Below, piece after piece: positions 56,486 through 64,000 of a stretch of DNA of 64,000 nt. A program made the position numbers and the translations under genes. Below the pieces are notes generated by a model that had not been told where the DNA came from, did not search any database, and saw nothing but the letters and a program-made list of their open reading frames with translations. How positions within the stretch are numbered: position 1 is the stretch's first letter; each line of letters opens with the position of its first letter. The DNA is from CAVVSD01 sp963750895 (GTDB taxonomy: Bacteria > Actinomycetota > Thermoleophilia > Solirubrobacterales > Solirubrobacteraceae), in contig CAVVSD010000006.1 in the NCBI GenBank assembly GCA_963750895.1, positions 1,579,781-1,643,780 of the forward strand, written 5' to 3'.

Positions 56486-57722
56486 TCATGTGTGCGTGTT
56501 CTCGGTCACGGGGGTCAAGCGGCGCGTGGTGATCAATGCTCGCCCGGCGCCGCGCCACGACGCGGGGCAATGGACGAGCACGGCGATGCCGAACATCGCG
56601 GCGAGCGCCGCGCCGAGCGCGGGGAAGCCGCCGGCCGCCAGCGCGAGCCCGCCGGCGGCGGCGCCGAGCAGGTAGCCGAACTGGTTGGCGGCCGCGCGCA
56701 TCGACATCACGGCGACCGCGTCCTGGGGAGCGGTGTCCATGCCGAGCGCACTGGCGACCATCGAACGCCGGCCGTTGACGAACGCCATCGCCGTGAAGAC
56801 GGCGAGCGTGAGGGCCGCGGTCGGGCGCGCAACTCCGAGCACGAGCACCGCGCAGCCCTGAAACGCGGTCAGGCCGGTCAGCAGCGCCGGCGTCGGGCGC
56901 GCGGCGCCGCGACGGCCGGTGAATGCGCCGGGCACCATCGCGACCGCGGCCGCGCCGAGCCCGAGGCCGACGACCGTCCGGCGACACGTCGTAGCTACCC
57001 AGCAGCAGCGTGCCGGAGTACGTGAGTACGCTTGCCCACGCGGCGTTCGCCAACAGCTCGCCGAGCGTGAAGCGCGCGACGTCGGCGTTCCGCCAGGCGG
57101 AGGCGGAGGCGCCCGTCCGCCGTGATGCCGGGTCTGCGGGGCGCAGGCGGACGAGCACCAGCGCGATGAGTGCCGCCACGGTGGGGACGGCGAGCCACGC
57201 GACGCGCCAGCCGGCCTGGGAGGCGGCGCCGACGACCGGCATGCCGACGATCCACGCCGCCGGCATGCCGACGATTGCCCACGCGAGCACGTGCGCGCGC
57301 TGCTCTGGCGCCGCCCACTCGCGCGCCGCGGCAATGCCGACGGCCACCAGTAGGCCGATGCCGACGCCGAGCACGCCCTGCGCGCCGGCGAGCACCGCGA
57401 ACGAGGGCGCGGCGGCGCTGATCACGGAAGCCAACGCCACGAGCGCCGCTCCGCTGGACAGCAGCTCGCGCAGTCCCGGGCGCCGCGCGGCGGTCGCGAG
57501 TACGAGGGCGGTGAGGCCGCCCGTGGCACCGGAGATCGAGCGCAGCTGCCCGGCCGTGGCGCTCGAGATGCCGAACTCCTTCGCGACGTCGGGCAGAGTC
57601 GGCGACAGCACGAGCATCGCGGCCTGCGAGGCGAACAGGCACATGAACAGGACCGCGCCGGGGTGGTTGAGGAATCGGAGACCGGACACGTCGTCAGGTC
57701 GGAATCGGAGATCGCCGGCCAC
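56486..57722 (-). CDS. MFS transporter (12-TM, arabinose-efflux-like), one frameshift
   Basis: About 412 residues. From GTG 57722 (or an inner GTG at SGLRFLNH) it reads ALFMCLFASQAAMLVLSPTL-like first segment, TLPDVAKEFGISSATAGQLR, the loop ATAARRPGLRELLSSGA, VLGVGIGLLVAVGIAAA, then after a shift near 56985 VVGLGLGAAAVAMVPGAF, ALTLAVFTAMAFVNGRRS and ANQFGYLLGAAAGGLALAA to the stop at 56486. The VGISSATAGQL loop and charge pattern fit the drug:H+ antiporter-1 group of efflux pumps. One indel separates two otherwise normal halves. Confidence 0.8.
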
Positions 57723-58415
57723 GGACCGCTCGAAGGCGCGCGGGCGCGCCTCGGACGGTGCGTGGTGTCAGGCGGCCTTCCAGAACCGGTAGTCGGCGGT
57801 GTACGGGATCTCCTGGCGTGAGGGGGTTCTGCCGAGCTGGCTCTGTGCGCACGATGAGCGATTCCAAAGGGGAGGAGAGTTGTCCGACAACTTTCCCCTG
57901 CCCGGCGTCGCGGCGCAGCCGGGCGAGCACGTGTGCCTTGGTACGGGAAGCCCGGCTCGACCGGTGCGGGTAGCTCTATGCGACCTGGGATCGCAGCGCA
58001 AAGCCGAGGAGGGTCGGCCTACGACGTGGCCGGCGCCCTCCTGCACGCTTGCCACGAGCTGTAAGACAACTCACTGGAGAGCCTGACCTGTCGCGGCTGC
58101 CGCAGGACATCCTTCGCACCGCGGGACGCTGAAGTTCGAACGCGACGACCCGGATTGCACCCCGTCGGAACGGGAGCGCGATCAGCGCTTGCTGGCGCAG
58201 CCTTGCCGCACTGCTGCTTCCGCGCATCGCGAAGCGACTAGGCCGTTGACGCTGCCGCTCGCTGCTCGTCCGGAGCGAGCACGTGATCGGCGGTCATGCT
58301 GACGCTCGCTCGCGCGGGACAAGCGGTCGCGGCGTCCTCCTTTCCGCGCTTTGGCGGGCGCTCGTCCGGGACGACCTCGTGCACGTGTTGTGAGCAACGG
58401 AGAGGCGCGGTGCGC
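57723..58415. other. Gene-free stretch with a small inverted repeat
   Basis: About 690 bases without a supported gene. It contains AGTTGTC-C-GACAACT (57878-57892), a perfect 7-base inverted repeat within a longer imperfect one. A second related ACAACT motif lies near 58065. Confidence 0.4.
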
Positions 58416-59099
58416 TTACTTCGCGCGTGCGTGTGCTGATGAGCGTGAGCGCTCGGTTGCGCTTCTGGCTTGGCGGGGTCGACCGGGAGTGGGCTGGCCT
58501 GCCGCTTGGACTGTCGCCGTCATGAGGGTGATTGCCTCGTCGACGCTCAGTTGCTGCTCGCGCACGAGGGAGTGCCAGGTGTGGAAGTTGATCGCGTGGC
58601 CGATCGCGCCGGCGGCACGCAGTCGTGTGCGGCCGCGCTCGCGACGGCCGACCATCAGCGCCGCGTGGACGGTCTGGACGTATCCGAGGAATGCCTCGCG
58701 TGATCCAGCGGGCACGTGTTCGATGTCGCGGATCCCGGTGGCAAGCATCTCCTCGGTCTCTCCATACCATGTGTACAGCTCGGCGAGCGCCGTGCGCAGA
58801 CGTTCGTCACGATCTGCGATCGCGATCCAGTGGCCGGGGTCGGGCATCGGATGCCGCGCGTAGTAGTGGCTCGTGCAGGCGTTGAACAGTGCTTGCTCGT
58901 CGGGGAAGTGCCGGTACACGGTCGCGCGATCGACCCGCGCCCGCTCGGCGATCGCCTTCACGCTGGTGCGCGCGGGGCCGACGGTCTGATGTAGCGCGAC
59001 TGCTGCCTCGGTGATCCGCTGGCGGGTCTCCAGCTCCGACACCGCTCGTTTGCTTTTGCGATACGGGCGAGCAGCTATCTGCCGTGGTTGAGTCGTCAT
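58416..59099 (-). CDS. TetR/AcrR-family transcriptional regulator
   Basis: 227 residues from ATG 59099 (MTTQPRQIAARPYRKSKR). The DNA-binding helix-turn-helix is ETRQRITEAAVALHQTVG, RTSVKAIAERARVDRATVYRHF, PDEQALFNACTSHYY; the C-terminal part (TWYGETEEMLATGIRDI, RLRAAGAIGHAINFHTW) is a typical ligand-binding domain. It is divergent from the cupin gene at 59184, and the 13-base inverted repeat in the 84 bases between them (59103-59151) overlaps the promoter, so it most likely represses that gene and itself. Confidence 0.92.
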   Translation of the reverse strand: MTTQPRQIAARPYRKSKRAVSELETRQRITEAAVALHQTVGPARTSVKAIAERARVDRATVYRHFPDEQALFNACTSHYYARHPMPDPGHWIAIADRDERLRTALAELYTWYGETEEMLATGIRDIEHVPAGSREAFLGYVQTVHAALMVGRRERGRTRLRAAGAIGHAINFHTWHSLVREQQLSVDEAITLMTATVQAAGQPTPGRPRQARSATERSRSSAHARAK

Positions 59100-59102
59100 T
59101 GG

Positions 59103-59151
59103 TGTGCGTGAATCTTGACAGACCGGGCGGTCGCCGCTAGATTCACGCACA
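59103..59151. promoter_or_regulatory. Cupin promoter inside a 13-base inverted repeat (TetR operator candidate)
   Basis: TTGACA (59115-59120), 17 bases, TAGATT (59138-59143): near-consensus housekeeping promoter reading toward the cupin gene. It is framed by perfect arms TGTGCGTGAATCT (59103-59115) and AGATTCACGCACA (59139-59151); a second palindrome GACC-GGGC-GGTC (59121-59132) sits in the spacer. Repressor binding to either would block polymerase. Confidence 0.8.
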
Positions 59152-59183
59152 TCACTGTTGCATCATTGTCAAAGGGGCGTCCC

Positions 59184-59738
59184 ATGTCAGCAATCTCGGA
59201 ATCGTCGACCGATCAGCGCTTTGATGGCTCGGGAGGCCCTCGGAAGATCGGTCCGGCCGACGGCAGGCTTGTCGACATCCAATCGGCTGGGGTGCGGTTT
59301 ATGGCCTGGAGCGAGGAGACGGGTGGTGGCTTCTCGCTCGTCGAGCACCCCATTCCCCCGCACGGCTTGGTTGCACCGCTGCACAAGCACTCGCGCGAGG
59401 ACGAGTACAGCTATGTCCTAGAAGGGCGGATGGGCGCGCTGCTCGGCGACGACGTCGTGCACGCAGAAGTGGGCGATCTGGTCTTCAAGCCGCGCAACCA
59501 ATGGCACACGTTCTGGAACGCGGTCGACGGGCCCTGCCGGATCCTCGAGATCATCTCCCCGGGCGGGTTCGAGCACTGCTTCGATCAGATGGCGGCGGCG
59601 ATGGCCTCGCCCGCCTTCGACCCGCAACAGATGGCAGAGCTCGCCGGCCACTACGGGCTCGAAATCCGGCCCGACAGCATCCCGGAGCTGTGCGCCGCGC
59701 ACGGACTCACGCACCCGATGCTCCAGGCCAGCCACTAA
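59184..59738 (+). CDS. Cupin-domain protein
   Basis: 184 residues from ATG 59184. Single cupin: VEHPIPPHGLVAPLHKHSRE (metal His pair), DEYSYVLEGRMGALLGDDVV, GDLVFKPRNQWHTFWN (late His), with a helical C-terminal tail (FDPQQMAELAGHYGLE). Cupins of this quercetinase-like layout hold Fe, Mn or Ni and catalyse oxygenation or isomerisation, or bind small ligands. It is controlled by the strong promoter described above and probably by TetR. A second, related cupin gene lies at 60096-60578 on the other strand, suggesting duplicated functions. Confidence 0.9.
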   Translation: MSAISESSTDQRFDGSGGPRKIGPADGRLVDIQSAGVRFMAWSEETGGGFSLVEHPIPPHGLVAPLHKHSREDEYSYVLEGRMGALLGDDVVHAEVGDLVFKPRNQWHTFWNAVDGPCRILEIISPGGFEHCFDQMAAAMASPAFDPQQMAELAGHYGLEIRPDSIPELCAAHGLTHPMLQASH

Positions 59739-60095
59739 CTCGTCGTCTCGCCAACTGCGCGCCTGAGTACCGCGCTGTCATCGATGCAGATGTCCGGCTC
59801 GACCGGCGCCGGCGCCTCGTATTCGCCACGAGCAGGACGCCGCTTTCCCGGCGCGAGTGCTAGCCAGGACAGTCGCCGACCACGCGCCTCGTCCGGACGA
59901 CACCAAGCGTGGCCGCCGCGATGGCGTCGGCGCTCGCTCGTCGTCCGCAGTAGGCACCCGCCGTGCCAGCAAGCGGCGTGACTGCTTTGCGCCGAAGGCT
60001 TCGATAGCGACGCTGGCCAGAAGCAGTAGCTGGGCCGCAGTGCCAGGTTCGCGCCTCCGGGCCAGATCACGGTGCCTGGTGGCCGAGCCGACGCT
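59739..60095. other. Intergenic, no supported gene
   Basis: 357 bases between two convergent cupin genes. No coding frame, hairpin with T run or other feature is recognised. Confidence 0.4.
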
Positions 60096-60578
60096 CTAGC
60101 CCTCCAGGAGCTCGCAGCCGTACTTCTCTGCGATCTGCGCGACCCGCGCCAGGTCGGGCTCCTCGTCAGACGGAGGCGGGAGGGTCCGGCTCCCCGCCGG
60201 CTCGCCCATCTCCCGGACCAGGTCTTCGAACCCGCCGGGGGTCATGATGAAGAGCATCCGGCAGCCCTCGGGACCCGTGTCGAACTTGTGCGCGATGTCC
60301 CGCGGGCCGAGTAGGTAATCGCCGGCCTTGGCCTCGACGGTCTGGTCGCCGATCTGGAACGTCGCGCTGCCCTCGAGGATGTAGAAGCCCTCCTCCTCGC
60401 GGTGATGCACGTGGAGCGGGCCCTCGAAGTTGGGCGGCTCGGTGATCTCGATCAGCGACATCGCCCCGCCCGTGTCGGCGGCGCTCGCCTTGATCACGGC
60501 GAGGCTGCCGAACCACCAGATCGCCTCCCCTTCGTCCCTGTCCACCGCGAGCGGCGTCAGTGTCTGTGCCTGCGTCAT
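60096..60578 (-). CDS. Cupin-domain protein, second copy
   Basis: 160 residues from ATG 60578 with AGGAGG upstream. Cupin core ITEPPNFEGPLHVHHREEEG (His-x-His-x(n)-Glu metal site), FYILEGSATFQIGD, GDYLLGPRDIAHKFD (His), then a helical C-terminal tail LARVAQIAEKYGCELLEG resembling that of the first cupin. Its ATG overlaps the stop of the SnoaL-like gene as ATGA, so the two form one operon. The shared C-terminal helix suggests both cupins act on a similar substrate; the SnoaL-like partner points to a small cyclic or polyketide-like molecule. Confidence 0.9.
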   Translation of the reverse strand: MTQAQTLTPLAVDRDEGEAIWWFGSLAVIKASAADTGGAMSLIEITEPPNFEGPLHVHHREEEGFYILEGSATFQIGDQTVEAKAGDYLLGPRDIAHKFDTGPEGCRMLFIMTPGGFEDLVREMGEPAGSRTLPPPSDEEPDLARVAQIAEKYGCELLEG

Positions 60579-60919
60579 CGGTCCTCCTTTGAGTCGGTAG
60601 CGAACGTCAGGAGCGAGATCGTGTACCGCCAGGCGCCGTCGCCGCCGCGGTGCAGCACGTTGATGCCGTACGCCGCTATGACGAGGGCGTTGTCCCGGGC
60701 CCGCAGAACGCGGCGCGGATCGGCGAGATAGGTGAGCTCGCGCTGCCACAGCTCGCCGGCCAGGCCGGCGATCGCCTCACCCCCTTGTGCCTCGAGACCG
60801 CCTGCGCCGAGCACGGCTCCGTCCTCGAACAGCGCTGCCAGCGCCTGCCGGTCGCGGACGACGAAGGCGTCCTCGAGCAGCGTCTCGAGCTCCTCGGGTG
60901 TCTGCGCTCCTGACCTCAT
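60575..60919 (-). CDS. SnoaL/DUF4440-like (SgcJ/EcaC) protein
   Basis: 114 residues from ATG 60919 (or GTG 60925, two codons earlier). Cone-shaped NTF2-like fold pattern: TPEELETLLEDAFVVRDRQA, LAALFEDGAVLGAGG, DNALVIAAYGINVLHRGGDG, AWRYTISLLTFATD. Close to the SgcJ/EcaC oxygenase-associated group. Such proteins bind or isomerise small ring compounds, often beside oxygenases or cupins. Stop overlaps the cupin start (ATGA). The gene is divergent from the LuxR gene at 61009, 90 bases apart, which may control this pair. Confidence 0.85.
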   Translation of the reverse strand: MRSGAQTPEELETLLEDAFVVRDRQALAALFEDGAVLGAGGLEAQGGEAIAGLAGELWQRELTYLADPRRVLRARDNALVIAAYGINVLHRGGDGAWRYTISLLTFATDSKEDR

Positions 60920-61008
60920 CGGCACGCGACGCTAGGCCCGAGGGCCAAATTCGGCCATTCCAGGAAGCTGGTATTCCGCGGGGCCGAGGCTCGGCGTAGC
61001 ATCGGCGC

Positions 61009-62146
61009 ATGGGCACATACGCGAAAGAGCGCGCGCTCGATCGGATCACGTCCCTGGCCGGTGATGGTCATGACCTCGTGACCCTCTGGAGTGAGGCCAC
61101 CGAGATCTTGAATCCCGTGCTACCGAACTTCCAGGGGCCGTGCTGGTTCACCCTGGACCCGGCTTCGCTTCTGATCACGAGTCATTTCAACCCGATCCTG
61201 CGCGAGGAGCTCCCGCGCGAGATGCTCGAGTTCGAGTACTACGGCGAGGACGTGTACGACCTCGCCAGCACCGCCCGCTCGAAGTCGGGTGTGTCGTCGA
61301 TCTATGAGGCGACCGGAGGCGACCCGAGCTCGAGTCCGCGCTGGCAGGCGAACGTCGCCATGGGCGGGGACCAGGAGCTGATCGTGACCCTGCGCGCGCG
61401 CTCCGGGGAGTCCTGGGGCACGGTGACCGTCTACCGCGAGCCCGGAGCTGCGATGTTCAGCGACGAGGAGACGGACCTTCTCCGCGCCATCGCGCCCGTT
61501 CCTCGGCGAGGGTGCTCGCCGGGCGCTTCTGATCGGCGAGGCGCAGGACCCGGACGGGCCCCACCCGCCCTCGCTGCTCGTCCTGTCCGCGACCGGCGAG
61601 GTCGAGTCGTCCACGCCCGGCGTCGAGCGCTGGGTGTCCGACCTCCCCGGGGGCAACTGGGATGCCGGCCGCCTGCCTGAGGCCGTGAAGTCGGTCGCGG
61701 CGCAGGCGCTGCGCACAGCAGAGGGACGCGATGCGCCGGGTGAGGTCGCGCTCGCCCGGGTTCTCTCGCACTCAGGAACGTGGGTCGTCCTCCACGGGGC
61801 GACGATGGTCAGCGAGGGCCCGCAGCGCGTCGCGGTGATCGTCGAGCCCGCGCACCCCGCCCGGATCGTGCCGCTCCTGATGGCGGCCTACGGCCTGACC
61901 GAGCGCGAGCAGCAGGTAACCCGGCTCGTGCTCCAGGGCGACTCCACAGCGCAGATCGCCGAGCAGCTCGTCGTCTCACCGCACACGGTGCAGGAGCACC
62001 TGAAGCACATCTTCGAGAAGACCGGCGTCAGCAGCCGCCGTGACCTGACCGGCAAGGTGTTCTTCTCGCACTACGAGCCCCGGTTGCGCGACAACGAGCG
62101 GCGCACCGTCCAAGGCAAGCCGCTGCGCGGCGGCCCCGTGGGCTAA
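61009..62146 (+). CDS. LuxR-family regulator with N-terminal GAF-like domain, one frameshift
   Basis: About 380 residues from ATG 61009. N-terminal sensor (LWSEATEILNPVLPNFQG, GPCWFTLDPASLLITSHFN, SWGTVTVYREPGAAMFSDEE) follows GAF order. A one-base shift near 61500 breaks LRAIAPFLGEGARR; the rest reads LLVLSATGEVESSTPG, VLHGATMVSEGPQRVAVIVE and the LuxR helix-turn-helix GLTEREQQVTRLVLQGDST, VVSPHTVQEHLKHIFEKTGV. The layout is that of actinobacterial GAF-LuxR regulators that control nearby oxidoreductases. Divergent from the SnoaL-cupin operon, its probable target. Confidence 0.85.
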
Positions 62147-62530
62147 TAGACGGGTTGGCGAGTCGCGAAAAGCGACGAGCGGCTATCGCTTCCGCTACGC
62201 CCCCGCGCTATCGAGTGCGGCGCAAAAGGGATCACGCTGCTGCGGTGAGGGCAGGTGACTGCTGCGGACGAGCAGGGAGCGTCTTGCCCGAAGCTTGCCC
62301 TGCGCCACCTTCTCACGCATTGCCATAACGAGCGGGCGGCCAGCGATGACCCGCCGCAAATCGTCCCTCGCGAGAGCCTGGAATGCCGACCGAGGTGTCT
62401 CCTTCTCGCGCAACGCAGGAGAAAGGGCGTCCGGCGAGGGTGGTGTGACTAGGAGGTCGTCGAGCTAGCTCAGCCGCGCAGCTGGGCATTGCCTTGGCCC
62501 CCGAAACCGGACGGGAGATACTGCTCGGAG
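62147..62530. other. Intergenic, no supported gene
   Basis: 384 bases between the LuxR gene and the methyltransferase. Only a 5-base stem, GTCGC-GAAAA-GCGAC (62162-62176), is visible. Confidence 0.4.
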
Positions 62531-63328
62531 ATGTCGCGTGAGGAGTACCTGCTGGCCGACCAGCCCTCGGAGTTAGAGCGCCTGCAGCTGCAGGCGCGCG
62601 TGTGGGAACCCAGCGGGCGGCAACTCCTCACGGAGCTCGGCGACGGATCCGGTCTACGCGCCCTGGACGTCGGCTGCGGAGCCCTGGGCTGGCTTCGGAT
62701 CCTCAGCGAGTGGGTCGGCCCCTCCGGCCAGGTCGTAGGCACCGACATAGACGAGCGCCTGCTCGATGCCGCCCGTGCTTTTCTGAAGGCAGAAGGGATC
62801 GCCAACGTGGAGCTCGCCGTCGATGATCTTTTCGACAGCAAGCTGGAGCCCGAGTCCTTCGATCTCGTCCACGCCCGCTACGTGATCGCCCCGCTTGGAC
62901 GCGGCCGCGAGCAAGTGGCATCGCATCGGCGGTTGGTCAAGCCCGGTGGCTCACTTGTTCTGGAGGAGTGGGACCTGGGCTCGTGGCACTTCAACCCTCC
63001 TGCCCCGGCCGCCGAGCGACTGATCCGGTTGCTCTCAGAGATATTTGCCGCACGGGGGGGCGAGGCGGGCCGCGGGCTTCCGGAACTGCTCCGCGATATC
63101 GGCACTGAGGAGCCCGAGATAGACGCGCACGTCATTGCGCTCAGACCAGGCCACCCCTATCTGCGGCTACCGCTTCAATTCAGCGTCGCGCTCGAATCGC
63201 GACTGCTGGAGACGCTCAGCGAGGGCGAGCTCGCGACGCTACGGCGGGAGGCCGAGGGCGAGTTGGCCGAACCGGGCAGATGGGGCACCACGTTCACCGT
63301 CATCCAATGCTGGGGCCGGCGGCCGTGA
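62531..63328 (+). CDS. SAM-dependent class I methyltransferase
   Basis: 265 residues from ATG 62531 (MSREEYLLADQPSELERLQ). SAM motif I LRALDVGCGALGWL near residue 45, acidic loop GTDIDERLLDAA, LAVDDLFDSKL, FDLVHARYVIAPL (motif post-I) and GGSLVLEEWDLGSW (motif II/III). Similar to actinobacterial class I methyltransferases of unknown substrate with a long C-terminal helical part (RLIRLLSEIFAARGG). The start is chosen over a TTG 42 bases upstream because GGAG lies close before the ATG and the family opening fits. Monocistronic here. Confidence 0.88.
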   Translation: MSREEYLLADQPSELERLQLQARVWEPSGRQLLTELGDGSGLRALDVGCGALGWLRILSEWVGPSGQVVGTDIDERLLDAARAFLKAEGIANVELAVDDLFDSKLEPESFDLVHARYVIAPLGRGREQVASHRRLVKPGGSLVLEEWDLGSWHFNPPAPAAERLIRLLSEIFAARGGEAGRGLPELLRDIGTEEPEIDAHVIALRPGHPYLRLPLQFSVALESRLLETLSEGELATLRREAEGELAEPGRWGTTFTVIQCWGRRP

Positions 63329-63798
63329 CGAGGAGCGGCCCCAGCGCATGCGGGTCGTGAAACGTCGCACTCGGTCAACGACATCGCCGACTCCGCGGAG
63401 CTGGTCAGGCTCGGTCGCCTTACCCGCGGACACCGTCGTCGGTCAGGCGGCGGGCACGACTCGTTCGCGACGGGCATGACGTAGCGGCAGTGCTGCTCCT
63501 GTCTGGATGCGGTCGTCACCGGCAACACCTGCGGACGAAACGCAATCGTCTCGGCGCGCGCTGACCTCACGCCTGCTCCCTCCCGTGGATGCGAGCGTGA
63601 GGCGGCCGCGGGACCTGGCGCCTCGACCTCGTCCGACGCGAGCGTCTTGAGCTTGACGACCGACGCGGTCGCTCTCACGCGATGGCGTTAGCGAACGTAG
63701 CTTGGTGTGGTGCCCGCAGACTGCGCCTGGTCGAGGAGGAGCAGCACGCCGGCTGGCTGCCGCTCGTGCTGCTCCGGCCTCTGCCGGAAGTCCGCGAG
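63329..63798. other. Intergenic, no supported gene
   Basis: 470 bases between the methyltransferase gene and a leftward gene at the right edge. The frames present look non-coding. No RNA feature recognised. Confidence 0.4.
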
Positions 63799-64000
63799 TT
63801 ACCCGTTGGCGACGAACGGTGAGAAGTGCTCGTGCACGATCAACCACTCACCGCCTTCGTTGGCGAGCACGAGCGTTCCCCGCGCCCGCAGTTCGTGCCG
63901 CTCGCCGTCTGCGACGACCGCGTAGTCCATGACGAACGTGGTCACCGCGACTGGCCCAAACACGTCGATCTTTAGGTCGATCACGCGCGGGTCGAACTCC
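63799..64000 (-). CDS. SnoaL/DUF4440-like protein, C-terminal fragment
   Basis: The last 66 codons of a gene that enters from the right edge. It reads EFDPRVIDLKIDVFGPVAV, TTFVMDYAVVADGERHEL, RARGTLVLANEGGEWLIV, HEHFSPFVANG to the stop. The alternating strand pattern and final HEHFS segment are typical of NTF2-like SnoaL/DUF4440 proteins. The start lies outside the window, so length and operon context cannot be given. Confidence 0.7.
   Translation of the reverse strand, partial: EFDPRVIDLKIDVFGPVAVTTFVMDYAVVADGERHELRARGTLVLANEGGEWLIVHEHFSPFVANG

Noticed and set aside
62162..62176. Hairpin GTCGC-GAAAA-GCGAC after the LuxR gene as a terminator
   Set aside because: A 5-base stem without a T run is too weak to call in GC-rich DNA.
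1..64000. CRISPR arrays, rRNA genes, prophage structural genes, toxin-antitoxin pairs
   Set aside because: No regularly spaced repeats, rRNA stretches, phage head/tail proteins or recognised toxin-antitoxin pairs were seen on reading both strands.

Overview
The window is GC-rich (actinobacterial codon choice, GTG and TTG starts, 4-base ATGA/GTGA gene overlaps). It carries F420-type oxidoreductases, MpsC/DUF2294, AfsR-like BTAD regulators, an nSTAND-WD40 protein family and a small protein with SPDTRDAA-like repeats. My best guess, from memory of these families, is a soil actinobacterium near the Thermoleophilia/Solirubrobacterales; this is an inference, not a demonstrated placement.

Layout. 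1-2.9 kb: end of a DHFR/RibD-like gene, a hydantoinase-type amidohydrolase and a MetE-like methyltransferase, closed by the 3' end of a tRNA (2950-2989), a likely integration scar. 3.0-10.1 kb: intact, compact block with a PH-domain protein, a Baeyer-Villiger-type monooxygenase, serine hydrolase, alpha/beta hydrolase, macrodomain, pyruvate kinase, an M74-like peptidase and tRNA-Gly(GCC). 10.1-17.35 kb: decayed, gene-poor stretch with an RNase HI-like gene, a frameshifted beta-propeller, a broken acetyltransferase, an IS110 remnant, a shortened MpsC gene and a response regulator, ending in the 3' half of a tRNA-Thr(GGT). 17.5-23.2 kb: frameshifted VOC, BNR-propeller, MoaD/ThiS-like, LuxR and sigma-70 genes. 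23.3-32.5 kb: largely intact metabolic region (MetE-like protein, DHA2 exporter, two luciferase-like and one PPOX-class F420 oxidoreductase, SDR, two acyl-CoA ligases).

32.5-51.5 kb is the most unusual part. Two giant proteins share an nSTAND ATPase - transmembrane segment - WD40 propeller chassis and a common C-terminal signature but carry different N-termini: a BTAD DNA-binding module in one, a Ser/Thr kinase plus class III cyclase in the other. A small FHA-HTH gene converges on the kinase gene and shares its stop codon. A third giant couples BTAD, a cyclase-like domain, an AAA ATPase and TPRs. Between them lie a lipoprotein, a GMC oxidoreductase with its small subunit, and a TylF-type methyltransferase.

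51.6-64 kb: small secreted or anchored proteins, a TPR-LuxR regulator beside an alpha/beta hydrolase, an orphan csrA abutting a MobF relaxase remnant, an MFS gene, a divergent TetR/cupin pair with a clear promoter and operator-like inverted repeat, a second cupin + SnoaL pair beside a LuxR gene, and a SAM methyltransferase.

Single-base frameshifts interrupt about twenty genes, mainly regulators and island genes, while metabolic blocks are clean. Sequencing error and real decay cannot be separated from this sequence alone; frameshifted genes are given as one feature spanning all frames.
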